Source: Solimonas soli DSM 21787 (GTDB lineage Bacteria; Pseudomonadota; Gammaproteobacteria; Nevskiales; Nevskiaceae). From it: DNA of 64,000 nt. The notes under the pieces are model-generated. The model was given only the letters and a program-made list of their open reading frames with translations, was not told where the DNA came from and did no database searches. Each line of letters opens with the position of its first letter. The first letter of the stretch is position 1. Both the position numbers and the translations under genes were made by a program. The stretch is from assembly GCF_000474945.1 (NCBI RefSeq), contig NZ_AXDW01000017.1, forward strand, positions 1 through 64,000, in the 5' to 3' direction. Below, piece after piece: positions 18,407 to 27,657 of this stretch.

Positions 18407-18769
18407 TTAGGCGACGCCGAGCTGGGCTTTCGCCTGGGTCACCAGAGCCGCGAACGCCGCCTTGTCGTGAATCGCCAGATCCGCGAGGACCTTGCGATCG
18501 AGGGCGACGCCGGCCTTGGCGAGCCCGTTGATAAATCGGTTGTACGACAGACCGAGTTCCTTGGTCGCCGCGCCGATGCGGACGATCCACAGCGAACGGA
18601 ATTCGCGCTTCTTGACGCGACGGTCGCGGTAGGCGTACTGGCCCGACTTGATGACCTGCTCCTTGGCGGAGCGGAACTGGCGCGACTTGGCGCCGTAGTA
18701 GCCCTTGGCCTTCTTCAGGACCTTCTTGTGCTTGGCGCGGGCGGTAACACCACGTTTGACGCGTGCCAT
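18407..18769 (-). CDS. rplT: 50S ribosomal protein L20
   Basis: A 120-residue large-subunit assembly protein, full length. The basic N-terminal arm [19 protein letters not shown] binds 23S rRNA, followed by the conserved [20 protein letters not shown] and [20 protein letters not shown] blocks. In E. coli L20 also represses its own operon by binding structured RNA before rpmI; hairpins are present in the infC-rpmI spacer here. It is 15 bp downstream of rpmI. Confidence 0.98.
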   Translation of the reverse strand: MARVKRGVTARAKHKKVLKKAKGYYGAKSRQFRSAKEQVIKSGQYAYRDRRVKKREFRSLWIVRIGAATKELGLSYNRFINGLAKAGVALDRKVLADLAIHDKAAFAALVTQAKAQLGVA

Positions 18770-18784
18770 GGGTTATCTCCTCGC

Positions 18785-18982
18785 TTAGGCGTACGGCAGC
18801 ATGATGCGGACTTCGCGGACGTCCGACGCGTGAACCTGCGCCTCGCCACGGAGCTGACGGATGCGCTTGCCCGACTTCTTGGTCAGGATGTGGCGCTTGT
18901 GCGAGTGAGAGCGCTTGAAGCCACCCTTACCAGTCTTGGAAAAGCGCTTGGCGGCGCTTTTCACGGTTTTCATCTTCGGCAT
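18785..18982 (-). CDS. rpmI: 50S ribosomal protein L35
   Basis: A 65-residue basic ribosomal protein with the L35 pattern: [40 protein letters not shown]. The last ten residues (EVRIMLPYA end) are typical. The start has AAAAAGGAG just upstream (AGGAGTTTTGTCATG on the minus strand). It sits in the conserved infC-rpmI-rplT order. Confidence 0.98.
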   Translation of the reverse strand: MPKMKTVKSAAKRFSKTGKGGFKRSHSHKRHILTKKSGKRIRQLRGEAQVHASDVREVRIMLPYA

Positions 18983-19079
18983 GACAAAACTCCTTTTTCA
19001 AACCACTGCTGCCGGTTTCACATCCTTGCCAAGGAGCTGACCGGGCCCCCTCCGGCGGAGAGGGACTTTTTCTCGAGTT

Positions 19080-19157
19080 TCGGGCGCTTCGCCCGCTTCC
19101 CGCGTCACCGAAGCACGAGGCTTCGCTGATTGCGGCCGGCGCCTCGCGGCACCGGCC
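19080..19157 (-). promoter_or_regulatory. Structured spacer between infC and rpmI
   Basis: Two stable hairpins lie in the 181-bp gap: GGCCGGTGCC/GGCGCCGGCC with a GCGA loop (19134-19157), just past the infC stop, and CGGGCG/CGCCCG around a GAAG loop (about 19080-19095). Neither is followed by a T-tract. In E. coli this spacer takes part in translational repression of rpmI-rplT by L20. The same role is possible here but is inferred from position. Confidence 0.5.
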
Positions 19158-19163
19158 TTGTTC

Positions 19164-19682
19164 TTACTTCTTCTTCGCCGCCATCACCATCACGGACTGG
19201 CGACCTTCCATCTTCGGGTGCTGCTCGACCGCCGCGAGCTCCACCAGTTCGGCCTTCAGACGCTCCATGACCTGCATGCCGAGCTCCTGATGCGCCATTT
19301 CGCGGCCGCGGAAGCGGACCACGATCTTGACCTTGTCCCCCTCTTCCAGGAAGCCCTTGATCTGCCGGAGCTTGGTCTGGTAGTCGCCATCCTCGGTGGT
19401 CGGCCGGAACTTGATTTCCTTGATCTGGATCTGCTTCTGCTTCTTCTTCGCAGCGTGCGCGGCCTTGTCCTTTTGGTAAAGGTACTTGCCGTAATCCATG
19501 ATCTTGCAGACCGGCGGTTCCGCGTTCGGCGAGATCTCCACCAGATCGAGCCCTGCTTCTTCGGCCTTGGCGACGGCGTCACGCGTCAGCATGATGCCTA
19601 CCTGGGCGCCGTCTTCCGCGATGACGCGGACCCGCGGCGCCGTGATCTGGTAGTTGCGCCGGTCTTCTCGTTCAAAAGCGAT
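19164..19682 (-). CDS. infC: Translation initiation factor IF-3, AUC start
   Basis: A 172-residue IF-3, of normal length, with N-domain ([20 protein letters not shown]), linker, and C-domain ([26 protein letters not shown]) ending AAKKK. No ATG/GTG/TTG fits the N-terminus. AGGAG at 19691-19695 is 8 bp before an in-frame ATC (19680-19682), giving an N-terminus of [15 protein letters not shown]. Rare AUU/AUC starts are a known hallmark of infC, which IF-3 uses to repress its own translation. An out-of-frame ATG between the AGGAG and the ATC gives only a five-codon reading. The gene upstream is not thrS. Confidence 0.95.
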   Translation of the reverse strand: MAFEREDRRNYQITAPRVRVIAEDGAQVGIMLTRDAVAKAEEAGLDLVEISPNAEPPVCKIMDYGKYLYQKDKAAHAAKKKQKQIQIKEIKFRPTTEDGDYQTKLRQIKGFLEEGDKVKIVVRFRGREMAHQELGMQVMERLKAELVELAAVEQHPKMEGRQSVMVMAAKKK

Positions 19683-19775
19683 GCGACATTCTCCTGATGA
19701 ATCCGCGCGATCGGCGCGAACCGGAACTCGAACGCTGGACAAAAAGTGGCCTGCCGTTCGAGGACAAGGGCGCGC

Positions 19776-19804
19776 ATTCTACGGACCCGCGACCGATCGC
19801 TCAA
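19776..19804 (-). promoter_or_regulatory. Sigma70 promoter for the infC operon
   Basis: On the minus strand TTGAGC (19799-19804) and TAGAAT (19776-19781) are separated by exactly 17 bp. The predicted start of transcription is near 19769, leaving about 87 nt of leader before the AUC codon. The rest of the 323-bp gap (19683-20005) holds GC-rich text with no gene that I can support. Confidence 0.7.
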
Positions 19805-20005
19805 GGGGACGGGCGCAATTGCTTCGCGCGGACGCCGGCCACCGCGCGGCCCGCCGGGCTTTGGAGCGGCGCGTGAGGCCGCGGCGCCCGCGGCGCCAGC
19901 GCTCGCCGCTCGCTTCCAGCACCGTCGAGCGGTCGCCGCGGAGGTTCGCGGAACGCCTGCGGCCGGCGAACTCGGTCGGCGGCAAGGGCAGCACACGGGC
20001 CGCGC

Positions 20006-21250
20006 TCAAGCGGCGAGCCGCCAGCCAGCACAGAGTCCGGCGACGCCGAGCAGGTAGCCGGCGGCGACGCTGCGCGCCGGCGCCACCCCGCCGATGCCGA
20101 GCACCAGGCCGAGCTTGAAGACCAGATTGGCGGCGAAGGCGATCAGCACGACGGCGACCACCGCCGACGCCTGCAGCTGCGCGCCGCTGAACATCTGCAG
20201 GGTCGACAGCGTGATCGCATCGAGATCGGTGAGGCCGGAGATCGCCGCCACGACATAGACGCCGCGCGCGCCGAACCAGTGGTGTGCCGCCGCCGTCAGC
20301 ACCAGCACGACCGAGAACAGCAGCGCGAAACCGAGCGCGGTCTTGATCTCGGCGGGATTCTCCACGGCCATGCTCATCTTCGGCTGCTGCGGCGGCAGGC
20401 GGCGCCAGATCCACAGTGGCACCAAGAGGCCGGCGGCGGCGGCGCCGAGCAGCGCCGGCAGAAGCTGCGGCAGGATGGCCGGCGCGACGAACGCCGACAC
20501 CGCGCCGAGGCGCAGCAGGACGGTCAGATTGGCGAGCAGCACGCCGAGCGCGGCGAGCGCCGGCGGCGCGGCGCCGCTGCGCGTCTGTCGCGACAGCGCC
20601 AGCGTCGTCGCCGTGCTCGATACGAGGCCGCCGAGCAGGCCGGTCAGCGCCACGGCGCGCTCGCCGTCGAAGAGCCGCAAGGCCGCATAGCCGGCGAGAT
20701 TGATGGCGCAGACCAGCACGGCGATGAGACCGATGCGCGCCGGATTGAGCGCCGCGAAAGGGCCGTAGCCGCGATCCGGCAGCAGCGGCAGCAGCACGAA
20801 GGCAAGCACCGCGAACTGCAGGAAGGACAGCAGCTCCTCGCGCGTCAGGCGGTGCGTCAGGCCGTGCAGCTCGGCCTTGAAGTACAGCAGCAGGGTGACG
20901 ACCACGGCGATCGCCACGGCGAGATAGGTCGCGTGATACGCGAGCATCGCGCCGAGCAGGAAGCACAGCAGCAGGGCGACGCCGGTGGTGATGCCGGGAT
21001 CGCGGGCGCGCGACGGATCGCGCAGATCGCCGGCCAGCCACAGCGCGACGATGCCGAGCAGCGCGGCCGGCAGCAGCCACAGGCTGCCGCTCTCGCTCGC
21101 CAGCCAGGCCGCGGTGGTGCCGGACAGCGCCGCCAGCGCGAAGCTGCGCAGGCCGGCGCTGCCGGCGGCGGCGCGTTCGCGCTCGAGGCCGATCAGCAGG
21201 CCGATGCCGAGGCTGATCAGATACGCGCGAGCGATCGCATAGTCGTCCAT
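20006..21250 (-). CDS. MgtC/SapB N-domain plus DUF4010 multi-pass membrane protein
   Basis: A 414-residue inner membrane protein with about 12 hydrophobic segments. The N-terminus carries the MgtC-like motif [15 protein letters not shown], and the second half the DUF4010 block GVYVVAAISGLTDLDAITLS with its buried acidic residues. Its function is unknown; related proteins have been discussed as transporters. It overlaps the acetyltransferase gene by 34 bp and is the last gene of the deacetylase-acetyltransferase-DUF4010 unit. The family is recognised with confidence; a role in acetylation biology is only suggested by the operon. Confidence 0.85.
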   Translation of the reverse strand: MDDYAIARAYLISLGIGLLIGLERERAAAGSAGLRSFALAALSGTTAAWLASESGSLWLLPAALLGIVALWLAGDLRDPSRARDPGITTGVALLLCFLLGAMLAYHATYLAVAIAVVVTLLLYFKAELHGLTHRLTREELLSFLQFAVLAFVLLPLLPDRGYGPFAALNPARIGLIAVLVCAINLAGYAALRLFDGERAVALTGLLGGLVSSTATTLALSRQTRSGAAPPALAALGVLLANLTVLLRLGAVSAFVAPAILPQLLPALLGAAAAGLLVPLWIWRRLPPQQPKMSMAVENPAEIKTALGFALLFSVVLVLTAAAHHWFGARGVYVVAAISGLTDLDAITLSTLQMFSGAQLQASAVVAVVLIAFAANLVFKLGLVLGIGGVAPARSVAAGYLLGVAGLCAGWRLAA

Positions 21251-23589
21251 GCGCTGGGCTTCTCCTGCGGGACGTCGAGGATCACGCGCACGCAGCCCGG
21301 ATCGTCCGGATGGCGCTCGCGACGGAAGCCGAGGCTTTGCGCGAGGCTCAGCATCGGCGTGTTCTCCAGCAGCACGTCGCCCCAGATGCGGCGGATGCCG
21401 CGCTGTGCGCCGTAATCGAGGATCGCCAGCATCAGCTGGCGGCCGAGGCCGATGCCGCCGAAGTCGTGATGCACCAGCGCGGCGAACTCGGCCTCGCTGC
21501 CGGTCGGGTCGGAGACCAGGGTCGACACGCCGGCGATGTCGCCCGGCCGCGTGTCGGCTTCGGCGACGAAGGTCATCTCGCGGTCGTAGTCGATCTGCGA
21601 CATGCGCGCCGCCATCGAATGCGTGAACTGGCGGATGTATCGGAAGAAGCGCAGGCGGATCTCTTCCGGATCGAGCGCCGACAGCATGCGGATCAGGGCC
21701 GGCTCGTCGGTGGGGCGGATCACGCGCAGCGTCATCGTGCGCTGTCCTTTCAGCGGCGCAGCGCGCTGCAGCGCCTGCGGATACGGCGCCAGCGCCAGGC
21801 GCGCGCGTTCCGGCGGCGCCTCGGCTTCGGCGATCAGGCGCGCGTAGCCGACCTCGGCGATGCCGATCGCCGGCAGCAGGCGCACGTCGGCTTCGAGCAG
21901 GCGCGGCTGTTCGACGGCGAGCTGCGCCAGGCGCACGACCGCCGTCGCGTAGTCGGCGGCGCGCAGGCCCTGGGCGGCGCGCTCATCGCCGCCGAGGCCG
22001 ATTTCCGCGAGCAGGGTCCGCGCCAGCACGTCGTCGAGCGGCGGCAGCGCGTAGGCCGTCAGCGCCGCCGTCGAGGCCGGATCGAGACGCGCCTCGAGAT
22101 GCAGGCCGAGTTCCGGATGGCGGCGGATGCGCACGCGCAGGCCGCGGCCGGCGGCTTCCGCCCACGCCGCCGGCTGCAGCCCGTAGGCGCGCAGCAGCGC
22201 GGCGGCCTCGGCGGCCGGCAGGGTCCAGTGATCGTCGCCGTGCGGCGGCTTGGGCAGCGACGGTGTCGTGCCGCCGTGCGCGAGCGGATCGAGCGTCGGC
22301 GTTTGCATCAGCAGTTCCTGCGTGCGGCGATGCTCGCGGCGGTAGCGCAGCGCGCGTGCCGCCGCTTCGACGGAGGCGAAGGCGGCGATGCCCCCGGCCG
22401 CGCACAGGCGCAGCGCCGGCTGCGCGCGCTCCTGACCGAGGAACACGACGACCAGCCGTTCACGCAGCTTGGTCGCGACCAGCCGCCGCGCAAACGCCTC
22501 GTCGTCGCGGCCCGGCGCCGGGCTGCGCACGAACATCACCAGATCGACGCCCGGCGCATCGAGGGTGCCGCGCAGCGCTTCGATGGTGCGGTCGTCGTCG
22601 GCGAGGCCGACGTCGAGCCATTGCGCGTCGGCCGCCGACGCCGGCAGGTGCTCGCGCAGGCGCCGCCAGGCATCGTCCTGCGGCGCCACGCTGCGGAGCC
22701 CTTCGCGCCACAGCGAGGCGCGCGCCAGCTGGCAGATGCCGTTGCCGGTGCCGAGCACGGCGACGCGTCCCTGCATGGCTTCGCCGATGCGCGCCAGCGC
22801 GGCGAGCGCGCTGAAGATCGCGGTGATGCGATCGACCTCGACCAGACCGGCGCGGCGGAAGGCCGCCGACAGCACCGGATCGGCCGGCTGCGCCGTCACG
22901 TCGTTGGCGTCCGGCGTCTGCAGCACGACCACCGGCTTGCTGCGCGCGCAGGCGCGCGCCGCCGACATGAACTTGCGCGGACTGCGGATGTGCGAGAGCT
23001 GCAGCACGACGGCCTGCGTGGAAGGATCGAGGGCGGCGTAGTCGAGCAGGTCGGCGACGTCGACGTCGGCTTCGCCGCCGGTGACGGCGGTCCACGAGAA
23101 GCCGAGCGCGTGGCCGGCGGCCCAGTCGAGCGCGGCGGCGGCGATCGAGCGCGACTGCGCGATCAGTGCCGTGGTGCCGGCCGCCGGCAGGCCCCAGGCC
23201 GACAGGCTCAGCGTGCGCGCGTGCGCGGCGCCGGAACTGCCGGGCCCGAGCACGCGCAGCGTCTCGTCGCGGCCGGCGCGCAGGACCGCTTCCGGCACCG
23301 GCGTGTCGGGCAGCCAGATCAAGGCCCGGCAGCCGTGCTCGGACAGGCCGCGCACGAAGGACGGCGTCATCTCGCCGGCATCGAACACCACGCCGAGCTC
23401 GCAGCCCTGCAGATCACGAATGCGTTCGCAGGTGCGCCAGCCTTCGCGCGTGTGCCCGAACAGCGCGCGCTGCGCGTCCGGCAGGCGATCGAGGCGGGCC
23501 AGCAGTTCGCTGGCCGGCACGTCGGCCGGCTGGCCGATGCCGAGCACGCCGCGCGGTCGGAACAGCGATTCGACGTGGCGGATCGTCAT
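21217..23589 (-). CDS. Pat-like protein lysine acetyltransferase (acyl-CoA-synthetase-like domains plus GNAT)
   Basis: A 790-residue protein with the plan of Salmonella Pat: a CoA-binding domain ([16 protein letters not shown] start), CoA-ligase-like domains (about 135-430), a shrunken ATP-grasp region (about 450-600) that lacks the expected Lys/HKSD nucleotide-binding segment, and a C-terminal GNAT domain from about 615. The GNAT core shows [20 protein letters not shown] (acetyl-CoA loop, with the Glu at the likely base position) and [20 protein letters not shown]. Pat enzymes acetylate lysines of acetyl-CoA synthetase and other proteins. The start overlaps the deacetylase stop (ATGA), so the pair is translationally coupled. 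About 95 residues shorter than Pat. Confidence 0.85.
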   Translation of the reverse strand: MTIRHVESLFRPRGVLGIGQPADVPASELLARLDRLPDAQRALFGHTREGWRTCERIRDLQGCELGVVFDAGEMTPSFVRGLSEHGCRALIWLPDTPVPEAVLRAGRDETLRVLGPGSSGAAHARTLSLSAWGLPAAGTTALIAQSRSIAAAALDWAAGHALGFSWTAVTGGEADVDVADLLDYAALDPSTQAVVLQLSHIRSPRKFMSAARACARSKPVVVLQTPDANDVTAQPADPVLSAAFRRAGLVEVDRITAIFSALAALARIGEAMQGRVAVLGTGNGICQLARASLWREGLRSVAPQDDAWRRLREHLPASAADAQWLDVGLADDDRTIEALRGTLDAPGVDLVMFVRSPAPGRDDEAFARRLVATKLRERLVVVFLGQERAQPALRLCAAGGIAAFASVEAAARALRYRREHRRTQELLMQTPTLDPLAHGGTTPSLPKPPHGDDHWTLPAAEAAALLRAYGLQPAAWAEAAGRGLRVRIRRHPELGLHLEARLDPASTAALTAYALPPLDDVLARTLLAEIGLGGDERAAQGLRAADYATAVVRLAQLAVEQPRLLEADVRLLPAIGIAEVGYARLIAEAEAPPERARLALAPYPQALQRAAPLKGQRTMTLRVIRPTDEPALIRMLSALDPEEIRLRFFRYIRQFTHSMAARMSQIDYDREMTFVAEADTRPGDIAGVSTLVSDPTGSEAEFAALVHHDFGGIGLGRQLMLAILDYGAQRGIRRIWGDVLLENTPMLSLAQSLGFRRERHPDDPGCVRVILDVPQEKPSAWTTMRSLARI

Positions 23590-24566
23590 AGCGGCAGGGC
23601 GTCGCCACCGAGGAAAGGCGTCAGGAAGGCCTCCACGCTGCGCGCGAGGGCGGTCAGATCGTAGCCGCCTTCGAGCATCGCCAGCACGCGGCCCTGCGCG
23701 GTGGCCTCGGCCAGCTCGCGGATGAAACCGCCGATCCAGCGGAAGTCCTCGTACTGCAGGCGCAGGTCGCCGAGCGGATCGGCGGCGTGCGCGTCGAAGC
23801 CGGCCGAGGCGATGATCAGTTCCGGCTGCTGCCGTTCCAGCGCCGGCAGCCAATGCCTGACGACGTGTTCGCGGAACGCCGCGCCGTCGGCGAACGGTGC
23901 CAGCGGCGCATCGACGAGATTGCGCCGCGCCGGATCGCTGTGCCAGTGCGGATACAGCGCGTGCTGGTACGTCGAATACAGGACGATGCGCGGCTCGTCG
24001 ACGATGCAATCGGCCGTGCCGTTGCCGTAGTGCAGATCGAAATCGACGATGGCGACGCGCCGCAGGCCGCGCGCCAGGGCGTGCTTGGCGGCGATCGCGG
24101 CATTGCTGAAGTAGCAGAAGCCCATCGGCCGCGCGCGTTCGGCGTGATGGCCCGGCGGACGCACGGCGCAGAAGGCGAGGCTGGCGCGGCCGTCGAGCAG
24201 CAGATCGGTGCCGAACACGCCGGCGCCGGCGGCGCGCAGGGCGGCGCTGATCGTGTATCGGGTCACGGCGGTGTCGGCGTCGAGCTCGCAACGCCTGTCG
24301 CCGATATGGCGCAGGCCGAGCATGCGGTCGATGTGCGCGCCGTTGTGCGCCCGCGCGAGATCTTCGCGCCGCGCTTCCGGCGCCTCGAAATGCTGCATGA
24401 AGTCGGCGTAGCCGCAGGCGATCATGCGGTCCTCGATCGCCGCCAGACGCAGCGGCGACTCCGGATGCCCGGGCGCGATTTCGTGGCGCCGGCAGTCCGG
24501 GTGCGTGATCCAGGCGACGGGCAGCGAGGCAGGCATGCGCGGGCGGTTGGGGAACGTGAAACCCAT
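23586..24566 (-). CDS. HDAC-family (class II-like) deacetylase
   Basis: About 326 residues with the arginase-fold deacetylase active site intact: [13 protein letters not shown] (the His pair), [13 protein letters not shown] (zinc ligands D and H), [14 protein letters not shown] (third zinc ligand D) and [11 protein letters not shown] (Gly-Gly-Tyr). Substrates of bacterial members include acetyl-polyamines and acetyl-lysine in proteins. Coupling by a 4-bp overlap to a Pat-like acetyltransferase favours acetyl-lysine, like the AcuC/AcuA pairing of Bacillus; this is inference. The start is uncertain: GTG at 24593, ATG at 24566 and ATG at 24536 are in frame and none has a strong ribosome binding site. 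Confidence 0.87.
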   Translation of the reverse strand: MGFTFPNRPRMPASLPVAWITHPDCRRHEIAPGHPESPLRLAAIEDRMIACGYADFMQHFEAPEARREDLARAHNGAHIDRMLGLRHIGDRRCELDADTAVTRYTISAALRAAGAGVFGTDLLLDGRASLAFCAVRPPGHHAERARPMGFCYFSNAAIAAKHALARGLRRVAIVDFDLHYGNGTADCIVDEPRIVLYSTYQHALYPHWHSDPARRNLVDAPLAPFADGAAFREHVVRHWLPALERQQPELIIASAGFDAHAADPLGDLRLQYEDFRWIGGFIRELAEATAQGRVLAMLEGGYDLTALARSVEAFLTPFLGGDALPL

Positions 24567-24711
24567 TCTGCCCAAGTCGCCGCGCGCTGACACTTACGCA
24601 GATCAATGAATTCGCGTCGCGACCCCGGCAGGCGGTCGCCGCGGCGGGTTCACCGGCAATTCAGTCGCGGCGCCTACGGTGGAAAGTCCATGCATGGTCA
24701 GGAGGATGATC

Positions 24712-25059
24712 ATGAACAAGACAGGTATCCATCGCCGCGCCGCCGCCGCGCTGCTGGCCGCCGGCGGCATGCTGGCGTCCGGGCTCGCGCACGCCGAGGT
24801 CTATACCAACGACAAGGGCCAGCGCGTCGAGTGCCACGACGAGCAGGTGGTGACGAAGAAGGGCGACCATCCGATCGCCGCGCCGGTGATCGGCGCGATC
24901 GCCGGCGGCGCGGTCGGCCATCAGTTCGGCGGCGGCAAGGGCCAGGATCTGGCGACCGGCGCCGGTGCCGTCGGCGGCGCGGTGGCGGGCAAGAAGTACA
25001 ACGACAACAATGCCCAGGAGCAGGTGACGACGCGCCGCGTCTGCACGCCGGTGGAATAG
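24712..25059 (+). CDS. Glycine-zipper 2TM-domain envelope protein
   Basis: A 115-residue exported protein. GGAGG is 7 bp before the ATG. The signal peptide ends AHA before EVYTND. The mature part has a glycine zipper (APVIGAIAGGAVGHQFGGGK, then ATGAGAVGGAVAGKKYND), which packs two membrane-crossing or membrane-inserting helices, and two Cys residues that could form a disulfide (VECHDE, RRVCTPVE). Family members such as SlyB-like proteins affect outer membrane stability; no specific role can be given. Followed by DUF72 after 25 bp. Confidence 0.8.
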   Translation: MNKTGIHRRAAAALLAAGGMLASGLAHAEVYTNDKGQRVECHDEQVVTKKGDHPIAAPVIGAIAGGAVGHQFGGGKGQDLATGAGAVGGAVAGKKYNDNNAQEQVTTRRVCTPVE

Positions 25060-25084
25060 AGTTGCCTCGTGCGATGATCGCCGC

Positions 25085-25906
25085 GTGACGACCCGCACGA
25101 AGCCGCAGGCGAGCGGCACGATCCGTACCGGCATCGGCGGCTGGAACTACGCGCCCTGGCGCGAGACCTTCTATCCGCCGCACGTGCGCGAGAAGGATGA
25201 GCTCGCCTATGCGAGCGGCCGCCTGCGCGCGATCGAGGTCAACGGCACGTTCTACCGGCTGCAGACGCCGTCGACCTACGCGCGCTGGCATGCCGAGACG
25301 CCGGACGATTTCGTGTTCGCGCTGAAGGCGCCGCGCTTCGTCACGCAGCGGCGCGTGCTGGCGGAGGCGGGCGACTCGATCCGCCGTTTCCTCGACAGCG
25401 GCATTGCCGAGCTGCGCGACAAGCTCGGCCCTCTGCTCTGGCAGCTGCCGCCGACGCATCGCTACGACGCCGACGACAGCCGGCGCTTTCTCGATCTGCT
25501 GCCGGCGCGGCTCGGCGGGCGCGCCCTGCGGCACGTCTTCGAGGTCCGCCACGACAGCTTCCTGGTGCCGGACTTCGTCGAGGCCCTGCGCGAACGCGGC
25601 ATCGCCACGGTCTATGCCGACAGCGACGACTATCCCTCGTTCGCCGACGTCACCGCCGGCTTCGTCTATGCGCGCCTGATGCGCAGCCAGTCCGCGCAGG
25701 CGACCGGCTACGCGCCGGAAGCGCTGGACCGCTGGGCGGCGCGCGGCCGCCGGTGGGCCGAGGGCGCGGCGCCGGACGATCTGCCGACCGTCTGCGGCAC
25801 GGCGCCGCCGCGGCGCGCGCGTAACGTGTTCCTGTTCTTCATCAGCGGCGCCAAGGAGCGCAATCCGGCGGCCGCCGTGGCGCTGCGCGAGCGGCTCGAC
25901 GACTGA
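25085..25906 (+). CDS. DUF72 (YecE-like) TIM-barrel protein
   Basis: A 273-residue protein starting with GTG. DUF72 marks are IRTGIGGWNYAPWRETFYPP at the N-terminus, LRAIEVNGTFYRLQTPSTYA, FALKAPRFVTQ and FEVRHDSF, all in the expected order. The family folds like a TIM barrel with a conserved acidic pocket, and no function is established. It lies 25 bp after the glycine-zipper gene and may share its transcript. Confidence 0.88.
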   Translation: MTTRTKPQASGTIRTGIGGWNYAPWRETFYPPHVREKDELAYASGRLRAIEVNGTFYRLQTPSTYARWHAETPDDFVFALKAPRFVTQRRVLAEAGDSIRRFLDSGIAELRDKLGPLLWQLPPTHRYDADDSRRFLDLLPARLGGRALRHVFEVRHDSFLVPDFVEALRERGIATVYADSDDYPSFADVTAGFVYARLMRSQSAQATGYAPEALDRWAARGRRWAEGAAPDDLPTVCGTAPPRRARNVFLFFISGAKERNPAAAVALRERLDD

Positions 25907-25985
25907 ACGGTGCCGGCCGGCGCCGCGCATCGTAAGATCGGCGCCGACGAGTCCCGCGCAGCGGGGCTGCCCCCGGAGATCCGAG

Positions 25986-26501
25986 ATGAACGATAACAAC
26001 ACAGGGCGGGCGCTCGCCGCCATGGTCGTGACGCTGCTCGCCGCCTGCGCGACGGTGACGCCCTACCAGCCGGCGCACAAGGGCTACGGCTACAGCGCCC
26101 AGCTGATCGAGAACAACCGCTATCGCGTGAGCTTCACCGGCAGCTCGGCGACGCCGCGGCAGACGGTCGAGAACTATCTGCTGTACCAGGCCGCCGAAGT
26201 CACGCTGAACAGCGGCAACGACTATTTCATCATCGCCAGCAGCTCGACCAGCGCCAAGGACGGCAGCGGGCCGACGCTCAGCTTCGGGCTCGGCGGTTTC
26301 GGCTTCGGCTCGCGCAGCGGCGTCGGCGTGGGCGTCGGCACCAGCACGGACAGTGCGCGCGGCGCCGAGTACAGCGCGCAGGCCGAGATTCTCACCTGCA
26401 AGGGCCGCAAGCCCGCCGACAACCCGCAGGCCTTCGACGCCCGCGAGGTCAAGGCCAACCTTGAAGCCGGCATCGTGCGTCCCGACGACAAGAAGCCCTG
26501 A
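25986..26501 (+). CDS. CC0125/CC1285-type lipoprotein
   Basis: A 171-residue predicted lipoprotein: MNDNNTGRALAAMVVTLLAAC with the lipobox LLAAC at residue 21. The family-like block GYGYSAQLIENNRYRVSFTG and TVENYLLYQAAEVTL follows, then a Ser/Gly-rich stretch (FGLGGFGFGSRSGVGVGVG). Residue after the Cys is Ala, so it probably goes to the outer membrane. Function unknown. The CCGGAGAT before the ATG is a fair ribosome binding site. It converges on the LysR gene. Confidence 0.75.
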   Translation: MNDNNTGRALAAMVVTLLAACATVTPYQPAHKGYGYSAQLIENNRYRVSFTGSSATPRQTVENYLLYQAAEVTLNSGNDYFIIASSSTSAKDGSGPTLSFGLGGFGFGSRSGVGVGVGTSTDSARGAEYSAQAEILTCKGRKPADNPQAFDAREVKANLEAGIVRPDDKKP

Positions 26502-26510
26502 GCCGGCGCC

Positions 26511-27509
26511 TCAGCCGCTGCGGTCCTCGCCACGCGGCAAGGTCGGCTGGACGCGATCGGGATCGGCCCAGGGGTCGCGGCGCGCCTCGTCGATGATCCA
26601 GTCGCGGAACGCGCGCAGCGAAGCATCGCGCTCGCGCTCGGCGGTGTAGACCAGATAGTAGGAGGCGCCGGTCGGCAGGCTCAGCGAGAACGGCACGACC
26701 AGGCGGCCGGCGGCGATGTCCTCGCGCGCCATCAGCGGCGCCGCGAGCACGACGCCGAGACCGTCGACCGCCGCCTGCGTGGCCAGCATCATGTCGTTGA
26801 AGGTCGGGCCGCGCCGCGTGTTGATGCCCTTGACGCCGGCCGCCTTCAGCCACGACGCCCAGTTGGGACGACCGACGTCCATCATCGCCACGTCGTTCTC
26901 GTAGTGCAGCAGCGTGTGATGGCGCAGGTCCTCCGGCGTGCGCAGCGGCTGCGAGCCTTCGATCAGGCGCGGGCTGCACATCGGCAGCAGATACGAGGCG
27001 AACAGCTTGTGGGCGATCAGCTCGCCGTAGTCGCCATCGCCGAAGCGGATCGCCACGTCGCCGTTTTCCAGCAGATTGCGGCTGCCCTGGTCGAGATCGC
27101 CGTGCGTGCGGTCGATCAGCGTCTGCCGCGCCGAGATGCGCAGGTCGATGTCGGGGTTCTGGTCGCGGAAGCTGCCGAGGCGCGGGATCAGCCATTTCGC
27201 GGCGAACACCGGCGAGACGCCGACCATCAGGCGGCCGGCGTTCGCCAGGTGCTGCGCGGCGGCGACGGCGTCGGCCATCTGCACGAAGGCGGCGGTCAGC
27301 TTCGGCAGGCAGGCTTCGGCGGCCGGCGTCAGTTCGATGCGACGCGGCAGGCGCTTGAACAGTGCGATGCCGAGATGTTCCTCGAGCGCCTTGATCTGGT
27401 GGCTGATGGCGGCCGGCGTGACGTGCAGCTCCTGCGCCGCCTTGTGCACGCTGGCGTGGCGGGCGGCGGCTTCGAACGCGCGCAGGGCATTGAGCGGGGG
27501 AAGGCGCAT
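26511..27509 (-). CDS. LysR-family regulator, GcvA-like
   Basis: A 332-residue LysR protein. The N-terminal helix-turn-helix MRLPPLNALRAFEAAARHAS and HVTPAAISHQIKALEEHLG is the GcvA-subfamily form (RLPPLNALRAFEAAARH). The effector domain follows from about residue 90. The GcvA clade controls diverse targets including glycine cleavage and antibiotic-resistance genes. The nearest gene on the same strand is the isomerase 148 bp upstream; no divergent target is present, so its regulon cannot be named. Confidence 0.9.
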   Translation of the reverse strand: MRLPPLNALRAFEAAARHASVHKAAQELHVTPAAISHQIKALEEHLGIALFKRLPRRIELTPAAEACLPKLTAAFVQMADAVAAAQHLANAGRLMVGVSPVFAAKWLIPRLGSFRDQNPDIDLRISARQTLIDRTHGDLDQGSRNLLENGDVAIRFGDGDYGELIAHKLFASYLLPMCSPRLIEGSQPLRTPEDLRHHTLLHYENDVAMMDVGRPNWASWLKAAGVKGINTRRGPTFNDMMLATQAAVDGLGVVLAAPLMAREDIAAGRLVVPFSLSLPTGASYYLVYTAERERDASLRAFRDWIIDEARRDPWADPDRVQPTLPRGEDRSG

Positions 27510-27657
27510 GGCGGGCGGCAGGTTACGCGGCGTGCAGTTCGGCGATCAGTGCGGACCGGGCGGCGCCGGCGCGCACCGCCTCGCCGCGAGGCGCCGGGCA
27601 TGATGACGGAAAGTCACGGCGCTTGCACGGCGCCGCGCGGCGGCGCCGCTGCGATGT

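Noticed and set aside
21217-24606. A single 1129-residue deacetylase-acetyltransferase fusion
   Set aside because: The open frame upstream of 23589 is out of frame with the deacetylase motifs. The HDAC motifs lie in another frame that ends at 23586, so there are two overlapping genes, not a fusion.
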